From the NCBI GenBank assembly GCA_022315425.1, contig JAIUPT010000041.1:2418001-2482000 (forward strand): 64,000 nucleotides of DNA, read 5' to 3'. The stretch comes from Pseudevernia furfuracea. Lineage: Eukaryota; Ascomycota; Lecanoromycetes; Lecanorales; Parmeliaceae. Shown piece by piece: positions 18,601 through 30,330 of the stretch (position 1 is its first letter; each line of letters opens with the position of its first letter). Position numbers and translations under genes: made by a program. The notes beneath the pieces were generated by a model. That model made no database searches. It had not been told where the DNA came from and was given only the letters and a program-made list of their open reading frames with translations.

Positions 18601-20680
18601 TTAAAGTTAGAACTATTCTAGACTTTATGTTCGAGAAAAGATAGATATCGTCGTTACAGACGAGGTCGATGATATAAAATATTATACAAAAGACGAGATT
18701 ATTATCGATAAAGAATATGTAGATTTTTCTACATATTCGTTAGAGTGATGAACTCGATTACTTAACGATCACTCACGATCTCTTACGCTTCTTGCGAGAC
18801 TCAATTCGAGTGAGCTTCAGCTATAAGATGAGCGTTACTTTCTCGATGATCTTGTCGCGCTGAACGAACAAATTCAGATCGCGATAGATGATTTCGAGAA
18901 GGGCTTCGGGTCGGGATTTAGTGAACGCCGCGACCAGCAGAATCGTTGTCAACTAAACCCGTTGCCGTTCGTGAGAGAAGATATTGATATCTATTACTTA
19001 ATGATAACGTAGCAGCTTCACGAAATCTACTGCATTCAATAAAGACTTGTCGATTTCGCTGTCGTTCAGCCCGTGTTCTTCGATTAATGAATCGTTGATA
19101 AATTGTTTCAACGTTACTCGTGTGTAGAAGCATCAACGTATACGCCTTCACTTACATTGTAGATTTCCTTCAAGATCAACGAACTAATTCGTCGACTCTT
19201 TTATTTGATGTAGAGCTAACTCAGTTAATGTTAGTATATCTCGATCGAACTAATTTTCTTGACGAAATAGTTATTACATATTCAATGAAAAAAGTTCTTG
19301 ATTCGACCCTTTATCGACCTTTTAAGAGTATAATAGAGATCGATATCGACGATATCGCAATATTTAGAGATCGAGAATTAACAACGAAAGCACGACGACT
19401 GTAGAATTTATACTAAAGGTGACTCACTCTCTTCATAAATCTTCGAGACGATCGATATGTGAATTAGTAACGTCGACGTAAAGAGTCGTTAATCGATGAC
19501 TTTTATCGATCTTCTCGTATCGTACGTTATAGTATTCTCGAGCTAAAAGCTGACTTCTCTTGAAGAAAGAGACGTGTAAGGATCGTACTGTGATAATAAT
19601 CGTAGTGTAGTATGTAACGAAGATAACAAGCTAAGGAGGGAAGGTCTATGTACAGGGAGGGAAGCCATATATGTATGACTGAGTGAACCTGTCAAGACAC
19701 TAGGCCCGATAGGGCTAGCGTAGATGTCAAGGATACGAGGTGTCAAGGGATGCAGAGTACGCTCGTAACAAGACGTAAGACAAGTTCGCGTCTTGCTTTT
19801 GAGCATACAGTAGTGCTTTACGACAAGTCATCGCAGATGATAATTAGAACGATTGTTTATACGTAAAACGAGTGAGATGAGTTCTTGAGCATAACAGTGA
19901 GAAGAGGGAAGTAAGTCGAAAAGACAGAAAGACAAAGAGGGGGAGAAGGATCATCTTTGTAGACGTCTGAAGCAGCTTGAGAGTCTTAGTGTGTACGTCT
20001 GACCCTTCTTTCTCTCTCTCTTCTCGTCTTTTCCCTCCCCATCTCTACACTACTCGATCATGCATTAAGGATTTAATAAGCGACCTTTAGTGAAGTAATG
20101 AAGATGATCAAGAAGATGATGTAGAAACGTCTTGACTTAATGCGATGAATTAACGCGTAAGTTTGCATGTAGCCGTAGAGAGAGTGAAAGGGGGAGTGAG
20201 GGAGCGCATTAGCCGTTTAGGCGGCATAGCGTGGGCAAGGGCCTCTGATGCAAAAGACGCTTAAAATAGCGTTCAAGTATGCCGAAAAGGGCTATCGTTT
20301 TACCCGAATCCAGTTTGAGAAAATAAAGAGATCCTCTAAGAGTTATTTTACTTTTATAAAATATATTTATTTCTTCTACTCACACGAACTATCTTATTAT
20401 TATTCTCTTAATATACGTAGATTTAACGAGATCTTATTAAAATAGTCTAAAGATAAGAGTAAGTAAAGAGAAGATAAAAAATAAAAAGAATAAAAACTAC
20501 GATATAATTATAAAAGAAGGATCTATCTATGTCTAAAAATGATTTTAGTAAGCACTTACTCACGTTAGCTTATTCTAGCTTATCCTCTTCCTCACTCGCG
20601 GCTTATTTCTGACAGGTGAAGCGGCATGTATAATGCTAGACCGAGATCTGAAAGATCTTAGTTGCAGGCTAAGCTAGGGC
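18601..20680. other. AT-rich degenerate stretch, no supported gene
   Basis: All frames are short and frequently stopped. A 94-codon frame at 19120-19404 has no recognisable domain. A less AT-rich patch at about 19620-19810 resembles a patch at about 28840-28985 (see findings). A G-rich patch at 20180-20245 precedes a 65-codon frame of no known identity. I read the stretch as eroded repeats. Confidence 0.45.
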
Positions 20681-20770
20681 TAGGGCTAGGGCTAGTACCC
20701 TGGAGAAATTCCCGGAGAATTGCGGAAACCCGACCACTACCACTACCACTATCACTACCATTACCAACTA
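20666..20770. repeat. Short telomere-like (CTAGGG)n and (CACTAC)n microsatellites
   Basis: Three to four GGGCTA units at about 20674-20696 are followed at about 20731-20765 by a CACTAC/CACTAT repeat. They lie just upstream of the gene that starts at 20839. They mark the edge between the AT-rich block and the gene island. Confidence 0.7.
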
Positions 20771-20838
20771 CCACTATCTGACATCCCGAAGCTTTGTAAA
20801 GCTCAAAGCTCATCTACGAGTACTATGTACTATGTACT

Positions 20839-23052
20839 ATGTCTCGGCGAGTATCTTGGTTTTTGTTTTGGTCCTTTATTTGGGATTTCCTCCTTGGCTT
20901 GATCATCGTTGCCCCACTGATACTTTGGCGCCTCGCCGCTCTGACTGGAAAACTTGAAAGAATGAACGCACAAGAGTACCATGAGTGGCGGGACGGTCCA
21001 CAAATCTATTCTGCCATTACCACGGCTTTGGCGAGACACGTCTTGTCCGTCTTCTCCCCTTTACACCCCTTGTGAGTTGCACACTTTCCCCTGACATCAA
21101 GAAGTCCCTTCTCACTAACATTCACTTTTTGGTTTTTCTAACACCAGATATCTCATCCAAACTTCTTCCTTCCTTCTTCTTCTTCTTCTTCTTCTTCTTT
21201 TCCTCTTGATCTGATTAACAGCGGTCATCATATAGGGTTAGGATCTTGTCACTAACATTCATTTTTTAGTGTTGAGAGGATTGCAAAATTTGCATCATTG
21301 GAATGGTGCTTGGAAGAGAGGCTTGGATCAGCGCCAAGACCACTGATGGGTGCTCTCATGTCCAAATCCTTATGGAGAAAGCTGTCTCTCATGTCGAGTC
21401 CCAACCCTGCTCGGCAGCCACAGATGTCCACAGAATCAGCCGCTAACGAGCAAGTACCGCCTCATCGGTAAGTTCCCCGCCAGATGATTCTCACCAGAGT
21501 CGTTAACTCGCAGCTGAGGTCAAGACAAGAGTCGGAAAGTCAACTCTTAGGAGGCAGCCACATAATTCGACGGCACAGCGCTCCTCAGACAAGCCTCTCA
21601 ACTGCTTACCCTGAGCTTCGAAGGGAGACGCCCTCCAGCCTCACAGATATATACGCGTTGTATTTTGATGATGAGATAGAAGCACCTCAGGGCACTGGAA
21701 GGCTTCTGAATCTTCAGAACTTGACAATCGTAGAGCCTTCCGAATCGCGATTGCAGGATACAGTTTCGCCTTCCGGGACCTTTGATCAAGAACATAATCT
21801 GCATGTGGGATCGGAGACAAAGCAGTCTCCAATCACAGCTAGCGACAAGCAATCAATCGGAATGGAGGAGAGGAAGAGTACAACGAATCAATTGGGGGAG
21901 ACTAGTTCGCACCAACAAGAGGAGAGTACATCAAATCAACAAGAGAGTACATCAAATCAACAACCACAGAGTAGATCAGATCAAAACCAGGAGAGAACAT
22001 CAACCCAACAAGAGCAGCAGATTCCGTCGGAAATATTCATATCTTCGACCGAAGTGAAGTCTTCAGCAATCGCTACCGTCGCAGGCGCTCAGAAACTGAC
22101 CACTCTCGAAATGCAGCCCCTACGCGATGCACAGATAGTAGACAGCGGAAACGCCAGTGACTCTCCCCAGGTCATGGATACACTTGAACCACTTTCAGAA
22201 TTGAAGCATACTAGCGTTGAAGGATCCGGCACTACTCAACATCCAGATATCACTACTTCGGAAGGCGACCTATCCGCTGCAGACGAAGGCAACGCTGGCA
22301 ACACAACAAATCTCCAATCATCTCCAGAATTTCAACAGGTCAAGGCCAATTTGTCTGACGATAGCAATGACCCAGAACGAAGACTATCAGTTTTGAAAGT
22401 TGATCCGTTTGTTGCAGATTTGGCCGCTGCTGATAGCTCTCATACCGCCCAGACTCTGCGGAACCCTTCCACTGTTCCTACCGATGACGAAGTAGGTCTA
22501 AGCGTGGGTAGTGTGGAGACTAATCCTGGCAATGTTCCATCACCTCCAAGCAGTGACCAGGCTACCATCGATGGGGTTGGTGCCAATCGTGATGCTAGCT
22601 TTGGCAAGGACCCTCCAGTTTCTGGCTTCAAGGGTTTCTTTGAACGCGCTGCCGGGATCTTCAAGATGACGCCTTCCCACACCAAAGACGAAATCATTGG
22701 TATGGCAGCACAGGATTACAGTCTAGAGATTTTGAAAAATGGTATTGCCGTGGATGAATTCAATCAAAGGATCAAACAATGGAAAGAGTTTGAAGACTCC
22801 ATTGTCAGAGCAGAGATGCCTTTTCGGTTTCCGGATCCGCTCGACTACGGTAAAGAATGGCAGGTGTTTTATGCTTTGCAAATATGGTATTATGAACAGT
22901 GGCACAGGGAGAAGAAGAAGAAGAAGGAAAATGGGAGGTTTCCTCCAGGCTATAAGACGTTATTCAATAGCAATGAGGATGAGATTCTCAGCCGTTCTCT
23001 TCCTGTTGTCTTTGGCGTCTCCAAAGAGCGGCCGGACGCCGATGAGAAATGA
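20839..23052 (+). CDS. Orphan membrane-anchored protein with low-complexity Gln/Ser region, 654 aa
   Basis: Three exons (20839-21071, 21270-21467, 21519-23052) keep the frame; introns are 198 bp (CTAAC branch site, internal CTT run) and 51 bp (GTTAAC branch site). Residues about 8-33 (FLFWSFIWDFLLGLIIVAPL and onward) form one strong membrane segment near the N-terminus; the Arg pair before it suggests a cytosolic N-terminus. The middle is Ser/Thr/Gln/Glu-rich, with short tandem repeats of the type QQESTSNQ at about 21921-22018. The final 140 residues are folded-looking (GFFERAAGIFKM, AVDEFNQRIKQWKEFED, YALQIWYYEQWHREKKKKK) and basic. I do not recognise a domain. Tandem with the next gene, 285 bp apart. 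Confidence 0.75.
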
Positions 23053-23337
23053 CGGGCGAAAGTGTTGATGTTAATATCAAGATGGCATCGCTATTCACGA
23101 GCCTAAGTTTGCTATCTGATTTCCCATTTCAGATAGGCAAGTCCTCGTCCTCGTCCTCGTGCAAAAAGGAATGCTGATGCTGTGAACCAAACGCTACTTA
23201 AATCCCCTGCTAGTCTTACTGCATGCTCCCGCTGCCTTTGTCCACGGTGTCAGCTCCCCGCTTTTTCCTTTTTCCTTCTCCTTTTTCCTCCCTCCTTCCT
23301 CCTTTCTTACACCTCCTATCCTGAAAAGCATTTCGGA

Positions 23338-24624
23338 ATGAACAAGTTTCTTGCGTACCGTCGCTTGTTCTGGACCTTGATCTTCCCAACCCTCAAATTG
23401 ACGGCTATCATATACCTTGCTTCTTGGATCATCATCTTTGGAGGCTTTCTGCCTCAAGAGGTCTGCGATACCGCAGCATTCACCGACTCGGTATCCACCT
23501 CGCGAGCCTCCTCCTCCTCCTCATCTAGCGAGTTTCCTGCAGAGATTCTATCCGCGCCATCCCAGCTACAAGAATGTCTCGACAACCTCGTCTTCCAACA
23601 CCAGTACGCGCTTTCCTCGGCCCGGCCTGAACTTCGGGAAATAGCTCCCGTCATCAAGGAGGTCATCATCCTGATCGAGGCTTTCAATCCCTCCTTCCTC
23701 GACTGGCATCACAAACTCTACTTCTTCGTCGAAGACCTCCAAACCCGCCACATCATTTTCAGCGCCCATCTCAACGCCTGTCTGGCGATCCCCAAGCGCC
23801 CGCCTCGCCCCCTGGGTGCGCGCGTGTTGAACCCCTTGCCGGAAGCCTTGTCCATCATCCACGGATACGACGGCACAACATCATTCTTCCTCCTCCCGTA
23901 CCATGCCCACCACCCGCCGACGACCCTGCAGGTGCACCGGCAGCTCCAATGGCAATACGCCCGCTTCCGCAGCCCGTCCGCCCAAGACCTCAAGGCGCTG
24001 CAGTCCCATCCCGGCCGCCGAACCCAGCAACCCGACGCATTCTCCCAGGCCCTCGCGCCCGCCCTGCACATCGCCCGAGCCCACACCACCACCACCACCG
24101 GCAAGGCGAAGAAGGAGAAAACCCTGCACCTCCTCTATCGCGACATGGCGGCCAACCCGTCCCACGCCGCGCGGACCCTCGACGCCCTCGGGTGGAGGTG
24201 GTGGGGCGAATCCGATCCGCTCCGGCTCTCCCGCCAGCGCGACACCCTCGACGCCCTCGAGCGCGCGGCCGCCCACGCGGGCGCCTTCGTCCGGAAAATC
24301 GGGCCCTTCCTCCCCCGCACGGAACGCGCGTTGCTGGAGCTCGACGCGCGGTTCGGGCGCGTCGCCGCGGGGGATCTGGCGCAGGGCCGGCGCGGGGCGG
24401 TCGCGGTGCAGCGGTTCGAGGCGCAGATGGAGGCGGTGCTGGTGTTGCCGCGGAAGGCGGGGATGAGTGAGGTGGGGTGGAGGAGGGTGAGGGAGGGGGC
24501 GGAGCGGGGGTTGGGGATTTGGAGGGGAGGGGAGGGGGGAGGGGTGGAGGGGATAGGGAGGTTGTTTTTGAAAGGGGAAGCCGAAGGAGGGGTCGAGGGA
24601 GGAGAGGGAGCTGTGAATGGTTGA
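23338..24624 (+). CDS. Orphan membrane-anchored helical protein, 428 aa
   Basis: Start chosen at 23338 (MNKFLAYRR) because the membrane segment follows at once (about residues 12-37). The frame is open upstream to 23182, but that part is low-complexity leader-like sequence. Then comes a Ser run, a helical region (LQECLDNLVFQHQYALSSAR, IKEVIILIEAFNP), HLLYRDMAANP, and a C-terminal Arg/Ala/Gly-rich half with strongly GC-rich codon use. No family recognised. The 3' part (24100-24600) is far more GC-rich than any other part of the window. Its end faces the convergent gene at 24752, 127 bp away. Confidence 0.7.
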   Translation: MNKFLAYRRLFWTLIFPTLKLTAIIYLASWIIIFGGFLPQEVCDTAAFTDSVSTSRASSSSSSSEFPAEILSAPSQLQECLDNLVFQHQYALSSARPELREIAPVIKEVIILIEAFNPSFLDWHHKLYFFVEDLQTRHIIFSAHLNACLAIPKRPPRPLGARVLNPLPEALSIIHGYDGTTSFFLLPYHAHHPPTTLQVHRQLQWQYARFRSPSAQDLKALQSHPGRRTQQPDAFSQALAPALHIARAHTTTTTGKAKKEKTLHLLYRDMAANPSHAARTLDALGWRWWGESDPLRLSRQRDTLDALERAAAHAGAFVRKIGPFLPRTERALLELDARFGRVAAGDLAQGRRGAVAVQRFEAQMEAVLVLPRKAGMSEVGWRRVREGAERGLGIWRGGEGGGVEGIGRLFLKGEAEGGVEGGEGAVNG

Positions 24625-24751
24625 GGAAAAGGAAGGAAGAAGAAGTGGTACTTTTTTCATCTTTCATCAATATCCAATCCAGTAGAACATGAAAATGATG
24701 TGATATTACGTTTTACCATTACCTTCATACCCTACTAGACAGACATGTCTT

Positions 24752-25687
24752 TCAGACCAATTCACAATCCAAGCCATCCAATTCCGCCTCGAAGCTTGCC
24801 CATTTCCACTTCCCCTGACCAAATTCTGCAAGCTTATGGAAATACCACTTCTTCAGCGCCAAAGCATCCGTCCGGCCCCAAGGTCCGGGGGTGCCGTTAT
24901 CTAAAGAAACCATCAGCGCAAAAAGCTCAGTCGCAAACTTTTCAATGCGGTGGCCATCAGCGACGAGGGACTCTCCATCGGCTTCATGATTAACGAGAAT
25001 GCTAGAGACTTCATCGAGCCATATTTGAGCGCTGTTTTGCCTTCTCCATGCACCATCATAAGCCATCAAGTATGGAATCGGTTGGTGTGAGACGATAGCA
25101 ATCTGATGCCACGGCATTCTAGCCTTATCGCGCACGGCTTCTGCATCCTTCAAAGCGTCATGGTAGTATGGGGACGAGGCATCGTGCCAACGTTCCATGG
25201 TGGCCGTCAGTTGAGTACGACCATCGATGGCGAGCTTGTAGCCATGCGACAAGACCAATCGTAGTCTTGCAACCTTGTTGTCGGTTGGGGGGCCCCGTAG
25301 CGCACAGGGCAGATCATGATTGGTGAAAGCTGCCAGCGTTCGAGCCGAGTCATGGCAATTTTGAATGTGTCGTGCGAGAGTTTCCGTGGTAGGGAGTGGG
25401 TGCTGCACGGATATGTTGAGACTCTTATCAAAGGGCAAGTAGCTTTCAGGGTCAATATTTCGACACCCGTGCAGGAAATCAAGCCTTGAGTGGCGTCGGG
25501 GTTGCCGTAGCTGATGAGGTTGGGCTTCATCACCAGAAGCCTGAACAGCTGGTATAGTGGCAAATGCTATTGCAAGTCCTGCCATGGCTACTGCTAGACA
25601 CACTAGGAATTTTACAGCTCTGAATCTCGGAATGCTACACAAATAGATCAGCCCACACAAACGGATAAAAAGGCTGCAGCTGCCCAT
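24752..25687 (-). CDS. Orphan secreted or signal-anchored protein, 311 aa
   Basis: Single open frame from an ATG at 25687. Residues 24-45 (AVKFLVCLAVAMAGLAIAFA) are hydrophobic; Met35 at 25585 would give a conventional signal peptide ending VQA. The body is helical with Trp/His-rich segments (MERWHDASSPYYHDALKD, MPWHQIAIVSHQPIPYLMAY, LKKWYFHKLAEFGQGKW). No known domain. Which Met is used is unclear, and an upstream frame (25635-25898) might contribute an exon. Convergent with the preceding gene. Confidence 0.65.
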   Translation of the reverse strand: MGSCSLFIRLCGLIYLCSIPRFRAVKFLVCLAVAMAGLAIAFATIPAVQASGDEAQPHQLRQPRRHSRLDFLHGCRNIDPESYLPFDKSLNISVQHPLPTTETLARHIQNCHDSARTLAAFTNHDLPCALRGPPTDNKVARLRLVLSHGYKLAIDGRTQLTATMERWHDASSPYYHDALKDAEAVRDKARMPWHQIAIVSHQPIPYLMAYDGAWRRQNSAQIWLDEVSSILVNHEADGESLVADGHRIEKFATELFALMVSLDNGTPGPWGRTDALALKKWYFHKLAEFGQGKWKWASFEAELDGLDCELV

Positions 25688-25791
25688 ACAGTCGATATTC
25701 TCCCCAGGAACATCCTTCTACTTGAGCCTTCGGGTACTCCAGTGTATCAACATCGGGATGCCGGCCTACACAGGTCATATGATGCTCCATC

Positions 25792-26289
25792 TTAAATCTG
25801 GTCTTCAATGAGCGGACCTTGGCGCCGGAGCTCGGTTGTTGAATGTTGGGGTGTAACCTTAGCGGGGACCACGACCAAAACCGCGTGCTCAACATCAAGA
25901 CCCGCGTGACTCTCCTCTGGATATAGATTGATGCTTCGCAGGACGAGTTCGCCGCCGTGTTTGCTGTTGAGGATTCCGGCCGGTATTCCCCTCTTAAGGG
26001 ATCGAAGGTATTCCGAAAGGGCGTGAGGTAGGTGCTGTAGCAGCGAATTGGCCGTCCATTGCCAGAAGAGCAAAATGGGAGGTAGAAAGCTCCGAGGAAG
26101 AGTAAAGGGAGGCAGTCTTGAGACGATTAGCACGCGATGACATCCTGGCGAGGCGGTTTTCCAATGTACTGACAAGGCGAGAAAAGTGCTGTGCTCTGCA
26201 GGCAGCTGTATCAACAACTCGATGGTCCCTGAATTTGTTGAAGTCCAAATCTCCTTTCTCCTTTCTCCTTCTCGCTCCAAACGCTCCAC
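25792..26289 (-). CDS. Uncharacterised ORF upstream of the 24752-25687 gene, doubtful
   Basis: 165 codons including GGELVLRSINLYPEES and AVLVVVPAKVTPQHSTTELR, with moderately gene-like composition. There is no domain. It overlaps another minus-strand frame (25635-25898, reading HHMTCVGRHPDVDTLEYP). Either could be a 5' exon of the next gene down, a decayed gene, or chance. Confidence 0.25.
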   Translation of the reverse strand: MERLEREGERRKEIWTSTNSGTIELLIQLPAEHSTFLALSVHWKTASPGCHRVLIVSRLPPFTLPRSFLPPILLFWQWTANSLLQHLPHALSEYLRSLKRGIPAGILNSKHGGELVLRSINLYPEESHAGLDVEHAVLVVVPAKVTPQHSTTELRRQGPLIEDQI

Positions 26290-29186
26290 CAGCTTCAGAT
26301 GGTCAAATGGTCAAATCCGGGCTCTCACCGGCCACCACTGAGCTCGCCCCTTCAGCCAGTCTCCTTGCGCACAGCCTCACTGTGGTATCAGTTGGTGTAG
26401 TGTGTAGTGTGTAGTGTGCAGTGGCCCTTCTCGCCGCTCCCGCTCTCGCTGCCGCCCCTATTAATGTTGGTGTGGGGGTTGGTGAGAGGCTGCGATGCGC
26501 CGATGAAAAAGTTGAGAGGACGAAAGATGCGAGATTACGTAATCTATCTGCTCTATTAATTTCGGTCTACTCTGTGACTGTAGCCAATCATATCATTACC
26601 TGCACGATGTACTCTGCACTCTTCTTCCTCATACCCATACCCATACCTATATCTCGCTATCGCCCCCTCTAATCGTAGCATCTTTTTGTCTATCGAGATC
26701 TCCCTTTATCCTTTATCTTCATAGCAACAAGAAACACGCCTACTGAAAGCATAATCACGAGCGAGACTATGTTGATTAATGCAAAATTAACTCGTTCGTG
26801 ATGAAACCCGCTGATATAGATGGCGAAATGGCCTATGGTACCGTGTTTACGAAAGAATGTAAGTTGTTCAAGTCGATCTCTGTTGACTAGAATAGGCTGA
26901 CGAGGTGGAACAACATGAGCCCGACTGATATTGCTTCGTAGGCGAGCGAGCATATCTCGTCTTGATGGATGCTACTCACAATAAGCAACGCCCTTAAATG
27001 AAAGCTATTCAACGGTTATGGCTCGCAGCGAGTATTTCAGATGAATTCTCTGCAGTCGAACAGAAGGCTAGCTTTCGGGGCCTTGAGGAAGGTGAGTAAT
27101 AGGTTAATCATTTCCTCCATCGAAAATATAGCGAAAGAATCCTTAAATGACAAAACAATTGCAACAAGTCCTTTGAGCATCTCCTTCAAGTCCTTTATCA
27201 TCGGTTCTCAGAGCAGGGCATGTTGAATCGATTAATGGAGCTATTGCTGCGGCTTCAGAGACCAGGGTCAAAAAAGAAATATATTCGCCGCGATTGGGTG
27301 GAGGCCAAGCACCTTTAGGCATACTATACGCGTCAGCTTTTTTATTGCTTCTTCAGGTTCCCACTACGAATTCCGTTGAGTCCTAGCATCATTTCCTCAA
27401 GATTCACGCCGATGAAAAGAGCGCTATCCTACGATTTAGCCTATCAGGAGTCATCATGTATATGCTGAAGATCGCTGATCAATGAGAGCTTCGTGACGAA
27501 CAAATAGCAGTCAAATTCAGGGCCTACCAATATAGCTAAGCTACAAGGACCCCTGGAGAATTTGGAGATAGCTTCACAAATGGAACCCCTCAGCTGGCGA
27601 TAGCGAGGTCTCCCTAGAACTCCCTCGTTGGCTGCTCGTTCCGCCACCTCCCCCATAAAATTTCCGCCCTGACCAGTATATACGCGGGCGGACTGCCACG
27701 GCTGGCCTGGAAGTATTCCCCACCCGGGTGAAAGCGATGATGAGGTCGACAGCGAGGTTGCAAGAAGGCCACGCCTTATTTCGGTATGGCGCCCATACAA
27801 AGCTGGCGCGGCGACCTTGTAACTATGCTACAGGTAATTTCCTTCGCGTGGGCGGAGGTTTAAAAGCATTCCTTGCGGAGACGAACGTGATAGTGACAAG
27901 TGCAAGCATACCACGACCTCGAACAATGACGCAGTCTCGTATAAGAGAACGTTCGCTAACGCGTTCACGATTGAGAGCTACGTTGAGTGCATGAATATAA
28001 TCTTGATCACGAATAGATATAGGAGCAAGACTATAAGAAAGAGTGCGATCACTTATTTTGGAAGCCGTTAATACGATGGCATCAATGTCTAGCATACTAT
28101 GATGACCACCAGTATACTAGCACTGTACACGAGCTCAACAAATGACCAGGCATGGCCAGTGGCCTGATCACAGAGACATATATACATTTTTGGTTATGAT
28201 CCTCGATCTCGCGCCTTTCTCTTTTAACAGCCTATGAGCTATTCTATACGTCTGTAATGTCTGAACCAGCGCAACTCGTCCAAGGATGCTGAAACACTTT
28301 ATAGACAAGAAAGATACTAACGAACTGTGTCTTCTTCGACTGCTTCTCCTTTTTTTTTTCCCCCTCTTTGTTTTAAAAAAAAAACGTCTCGCTTGAATTC
28401 ATCTCATGTATTCACGATCAAGATCACCTTTTGATTATTCTGCTAGCTATCTCTGGCATTCTTTCTATCATCGTTAATCTTAGCGTTATCGCCGATATTA
28501 CCGCGCGGAGAAGAAGGATACGCGAAGAAGTTGAAGCTACGAAATGAAGTTGTAGATCTCGGGTTGATCAAGGCAGGGTACGATCAATGGCAGCAAACCC
28601 GATTGATGTTGTTGTAATATGAGACTTGATTCCTGTTGACTGCGATGTGAACGTCGTCTTTTTCAAAACGAAGGTGTCACTATCATGAATCAAGGACTTT
28701 CGAGTCGGAGGTGAGGTTAATGTGCTTATCATATGGAAGTGTGCGGTGATGATACGATTCTTTGTGTGTGGGATCTGTCAGAACCGGTACGGAGTTGGGA
28801 GTCACGTAGGTGTATTAGACAAGATAACTAAAGTGGGGAGCAACTATGTACAGGAGAGGGAGGCTATATGGAGGACAGAAAGCCTTCTACTAGACACGCG
28901 AGTCCCCAATATGCATAGCTGGTGTCATAGCCAGGTAGTGACAAAGGCCATGCATGGTGTCAAAGGGTATACCTGGTGTTGAGAGATCAAACAATCAAAC
29001 AATCAAACCAAAAATGCAGTTTCCCACTTACGTCTCTATATGATTCTACGGTCCTCCTTGACACTTTCCTCTTTCCTACTTTACTTTCATCATAAAAGCC
29101 TTTTCAGCAAAACATCAAATCAAGCCAGCTTCCATCCATCCATCCTTCCTTCCACATATTCCCTCCTCGCCCTTGAAATCCAAAGA
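26290..29186. other. Gene-poor stretch with decayed frames
   Basis: Frames of 60-120 codons occur, for example minus 26953-26690 with one membrane-like segment, and minus 27800-27444 with VYTGQGGNFMGEVAERAANE. The latter has no ATG and I cannot place it. There is a pyrimidine/poly(A) tract at 28350-28384. A patch at 28840-28985 resembles one near 19640. A short ATCAAACA tandem repeat lies at about 28986-29008. I support no complete gene here. Confidence 0.4.
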
Positions 29187-30139
29187 ATGTCCGCCGTCAT
29201 AGGAAATTACAGCAGCAGCAGCAGCAAATCCTTCATCGCCGTCGTCGTCTGCATCGCCGCCTTCAACGTCTGGAAGGCGCCCGACGGCTCTCCTGCCGCA
29301 GAACACAGGGCTCACCTCTTCAACGTGCTGCTCCCCACCAGACCTATCAAGGATGCCTATCTCGCGCTCACACTTGCAAATAATATGAGCTGGGTAAGCC
29401 AACAAAAAAAAACAAAAACCCCTCCTTTACTTTACTTTTCTTCTCATTCTTCTGCCATTGCCACCCACCCGTAAGGGAGGGACCAACGACTAACTGAAAC
29501 GGCGCCCCTCCCTCAAGCTCGCGTACGTCAGTCACGACTGGATAAAGGCAGTCATGTTCCAGGTGAGAGAGAAAACTCTCAGCCCGAACTCTCGAGAGCG
29601 CTTTTGTTGTTGTTGGGTTTTTTTTTCTTTTTTTTTCTCAGATTTCGGTTTCATAAGAAACGGGGCCGCCACTGATAACTAACGAGAGACCCTTTCAGCT
29701 CTTCTCCCAAATCCCCATCGTCGCGGGCCACGGCTTGCGATTTCTGGGCGTCTTGGTCGCGACCGTCTATTCCTGGTTGCTGGCTCAGAAGCCATGCGTC
29801 GATACGGCAATCGGATGGGGCTCGGGGATCGTCGATGCCGCAAAGATCCTTCTGTGCGAGACGGTGGATGCTTTGACGCTGCTGCACTCACGCATCGAGA
29901 TGAGGTTTGGCGCAGCGTTGGCGTGCGTGATAGTCGGGACCTGGGTGTCGGCGGAGCTCGTGTTGCTGTTCAAGATGGCGGCTGTTGTGGTCACGGCTTT
30001 GCCCTTGGTGTTCAGCATTCTGTGTGATGAAGGGTCTAGAGTGGACTGGAGAAGAGCTGTCCTGCTCTCTATTACATTGTTGGGAACTTGGGGTGTGATT
30101 TCAGGTAGAGTCCAGGTATGCGGAGCGGAAGATTGGTAA
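29187..30139 (+). CDS. Orphan multi-pass membrane protein, 230 aa
   Basis: Three exons (29187-29393, 29518-29562, 29699-30139), all junctions in phase 0. Introns are 124 and 136 bp with CTAAC branch sites and GTAAGC/GTGAGA donors. A Ser run (from AGC repeats) precedes a membrane segment (FIAVVVCIAAFNVW). Four further hydrophobic segments lie at GLRFLGVLVATVYSWLLA, AALACVIVGTWVSAELVLL, MAAVVVTALPLVFSIL and AVLLSITLLGTWGVI. About five membrane passes are expected. No family recognised. The tiny middle exon has 15 codons. Confidence 0.7.
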
Positions 30140-30330
30140 TCCGAAGAATGACTGGATTGACTATTTGTTGATGTTGAAGACATAGGAGACATAAGAAAAC
30201 AGCATGCGAGTGGGCATGCGCCTGTCTAAGATACACTACTGCATCACTGGAAATGAAATGAGCCCCTGAGTTCCATCCGATTCCACTGGCCATGGCTCAC
30301 AAACTCTTTTGCTCGACCTTGTTTAAAACT

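Noticed and set aside
23881..24670. Several overlapping frames of 130-260 codons on both strands
   Set aside because: The segment is very GC-rich, so stops are rare in every frame; the plus frame from 23338 has the membrane segment and continuous composition.
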